NCBI GenBank assembly: GCA_965369635.1
Contig: CBDURC010000167.1
Location: forward strand, 1 to 6,752
DNA from: UBA3071 sp965369635
Lineage (GTDB): Bacteria; Chloroflexota; Anaerolineae; UBA3071
Reading direction: 5' to 3'
DNA: 6,752 bases
Shown here: positions 5,652 to 6,752 of the stretch, one piece after another
Layout: each line of letters begins with the position of its first letter
Position numbering within the stretch: position 1 is the stretch's first letter
Position numbers and translations under genes: made by a program
Notes under the pieces: generated by a model
Databases searched by the model: none
What the model saw: only the letters and a program-made list of their open reading frames with translations
What the model was told of the DNA's origin: nothing

Positions 5652-6622
5652 TCGAGAAGACAACCCGGCAGTTCTTGCTCGAGCACCCACAGATGAAATA
5701 CGTCTTCTTCGGCGGCAAGGGCGGCGTGGGCAAGACCGTGATGGCTGGCGCGGCCGCGCTGTGGATCGCCCAGCAGGGCAAGCGCACCCTGCTGGCCTCG
5801 ACCAACCCGGTGCACTCCCTCACCAGTATGCTCGGTCAGGATGTCTTTGGCGCCCCGACGCCGGTGCGGGGGGTGCCGAATCTGTTGGCCTACGAAATTG
5901 ACACCAAGGAGACCATTGAGAAGTCGAAGGTAGAACTGACAAAGAAGATCGAATGGTTCCTCAAGTACGCCGACATCAAGACGAAGGCTGACGAGTTCGT
6001 GGAATCGGCCACCATGAACCCGGCCTTCGAGGAATCGGCCATGTTCGAGAACATGATTGATCTCATGTTCGATGACGAATACGATGTCTACGTCTTCGAC
6101 ACCGCTCCCACGGCCAACACCCGTCGGCTGCTGGGCATGTCCAGTGTGTACGGCATGTGGGTGAACAAGATGGTGCAGAGCCGCGAGGAGGCTAGGTCTC
6201 TCAAGGATCTTCTCTCCTACAGCAGGAAAAAGGAGGAGAAAGACCCTCTGATGGATTACCTCCTCAACCTCCGCACGCGGATAGAGCGCACTAAAGGTTA
6301 CCTCACCGATGTGGAGAAAACGGCCTTCTTCTTCATCGCCCTGCCGGAGGCGCTGCCTATCGCCGTGATCAAGCGTTTCATCGGCTGGTTCCATGACTTT
6401 GGCATCCCCGTGGGCGGCGTGGTGGTGAACATGCTGATTGACAAGGAGGCGGTGGGTGAGGAAGCTCCCGACTTCGTGCTCAACCGCATCGCCATGCAAG
6501 AGACCTACATGGGAGAAATCTGGCGTAGCTTCCCCGATGTGCGCGCCATCGTACCTCTCTTTGAAAGGGAGGTGTGCGGTGTGGAAATGCTAGAACGCAT
6601 GGCCGGATACCTGTTTGCCTGA
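5648..6622 (+). CDS. ArsA/Get3-fold ATPase, subunit 2 (switch I Asp replaced by Asn)
   Basis: A 324-aa paralogue of the preceding protein. The deviant Walker A is GGKGGVGKT (22-30), with K24 and K29. Switch I is ASTNPVHSLTSML (50-62): the aspartate expected in STDPAH is asparagine (N53). Switch II is canonical, DTAPTANTRRLL (151-162), followed by GMSSVYGMWVNKM as in subunit 1. The A-loop is IVPLFEREVCGVEML (301-315). The only cysteine is C310, so the arsenite and zinc cysteine sets are absent. A charged linker (RKKEEKDP, 193-200) breaks the second half. The start ATG overlaps the previous stop as ATGA and has GGAGGTGA (5637-5644) before it. Shared order and length with subunit 1 indicate duplication; the complementary active-site changes point to an obligate heterodimer, an inference. 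The role is probably nucleotide-driven handling of a membrane protein or transporter partner. Confidence 0.88.
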   Translation: MIEKTTRQFLLEHPQMKYVFFGGKGGVGKTVMAGAAALWIAQQGKRTLLASTNPVHSLTSMLGQDVFGAPTPVRGVPNLLAYEIDTKETIEKSKVELTKKIEWFLKYADIKTKADEFVESATMNPAFEESAMFENMIDLMFDDEYDVYVFDTAPTANTRRLLGMSSVYGMWVNKMVQSREEARSLKDLLSYSRKKEEKDPLMDYLLNLRTRIERTKGYLTDVEKTAFFFIALPEALPIAVIKRFIGWFHDFGIPVGGVVVNMLIDKEAVGEEAPDFVLNRIAMQETYMGEIWRSFPDVRAIVPLFEREVCGVEMLERMAGYLFA

Positions 6623-6670
6623 ACTGCGACGGACGTCATCGCCGCCCTGGCGATGTGGCTGCTGGAGTGT

Positions 6671-6725
6671 TGCCTAGCGAGGAGTTGAGAGCCTGGCGCG
6701 TGGGCTCTTGGCTCCTCGCTAGGCA
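6671..6725. terminator. 55-nt palindrome after the ATPase operon
   Basis: TGCCTAGCGAGGAG (6671-6684) and CTCCTCGCTAGGCA (6712-6725) are perfect 14-bp complements. Three possible G-U pairs (TTG 6685-6687 with TGG 6709-6711) join them to a further 6-bp stem, AGAGCC (6688-6693) with GGCTCT (6703-6708). The loop is 6694-6702. The fold is very stable but lacks a T-run on either side, so it is either a Rho-independent-like 3' stabiliser or a copy of a repeat element. The rest of 6623-6752 shows no gene. Confidence 0.65.
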
Positions 6726-6752
6726 TATGGCCCTCGCTGATGGTAGCGGGGT

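Noticed and set aside
5435..6499. 354-codon minus-strand reading frame
   Set aside because: It is the antisense shadow of the two ATPase genes, which have P-loops, ribosome sites and an ATGA overlap; its histidine-rich, hydrophilic translation is typical of high-GC antisense frames.
4668..6622. Arsenite efflux (arsA) operon
   Set aside because: No ArsB, ArsD or ArsR is visible and the metalloid-binding cysteines are absent; only the fold is shared.

Overview
The window is about 60% GC and looks like the chromosome of an environmental bacterium. A Chloroflexota-like (Anaerolineae-type) origin is my best guess. It rests on the general look of the proteins, the paired ArsA-like ATPases and the short intergenic repeat families, and no marker gene settles it. 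There are two transcription units, diverging from an intergenic region of about 660 bp.

Left unit (minus strand, about 1702 to 1): a promoter reads into trmI (tRNA m1A58 methyltransferase, 660-1541). A PHP-domain metallohydrolase follows (1-480); its 3' end lies beyond the left edge. The roughly 180 bp between them is repeat DNA: copies of an 18-bp-period repeat (GATGGAACAGATGAARCC-like, minus strand) flank a block of ATCCGYG-type repeats. The repeat copies supply the last codons of trmI and, depending on the start, the first codons of the PHP gene.

Intergenic region (1542-2204): it holds the trmI ribosome site, an inverted repeat at the predicted trmI transcript 5' end, back-to-back sigma70-type promoters, and a long (about 385 nt) untranslated leader before cstA. 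The leader can form a convincing compound hairpin.

Right unit (plus strand, about 1785 to 6622): cstA (pyruvate/peptide transporter family, 2205-3884) is followed by two intergenic hairpins. Then come two small paralogous membrane-associated proteins (92 and 93 aa, gap-free alignment) and two tandem ArsA/Get3-fold ATPases (about 327 and 324 aa), the last two overlapping by 4 nt. A 55-nt palindrome follows the last gene. The 2+2 design suggests a heteromeric ATPase working with a heteromeric small membrane partner, possibly serving the CstA transporter. The two ATPases have complementary active-site changes: one has an altered switch II motif, the other has lost the switch I aspartate. They lack the cysteine sets of arsenite-binding ArsA and of zinc-binding Get3, so an arsenic-resistance label would mislead. 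This module is the most interesting content of the window.
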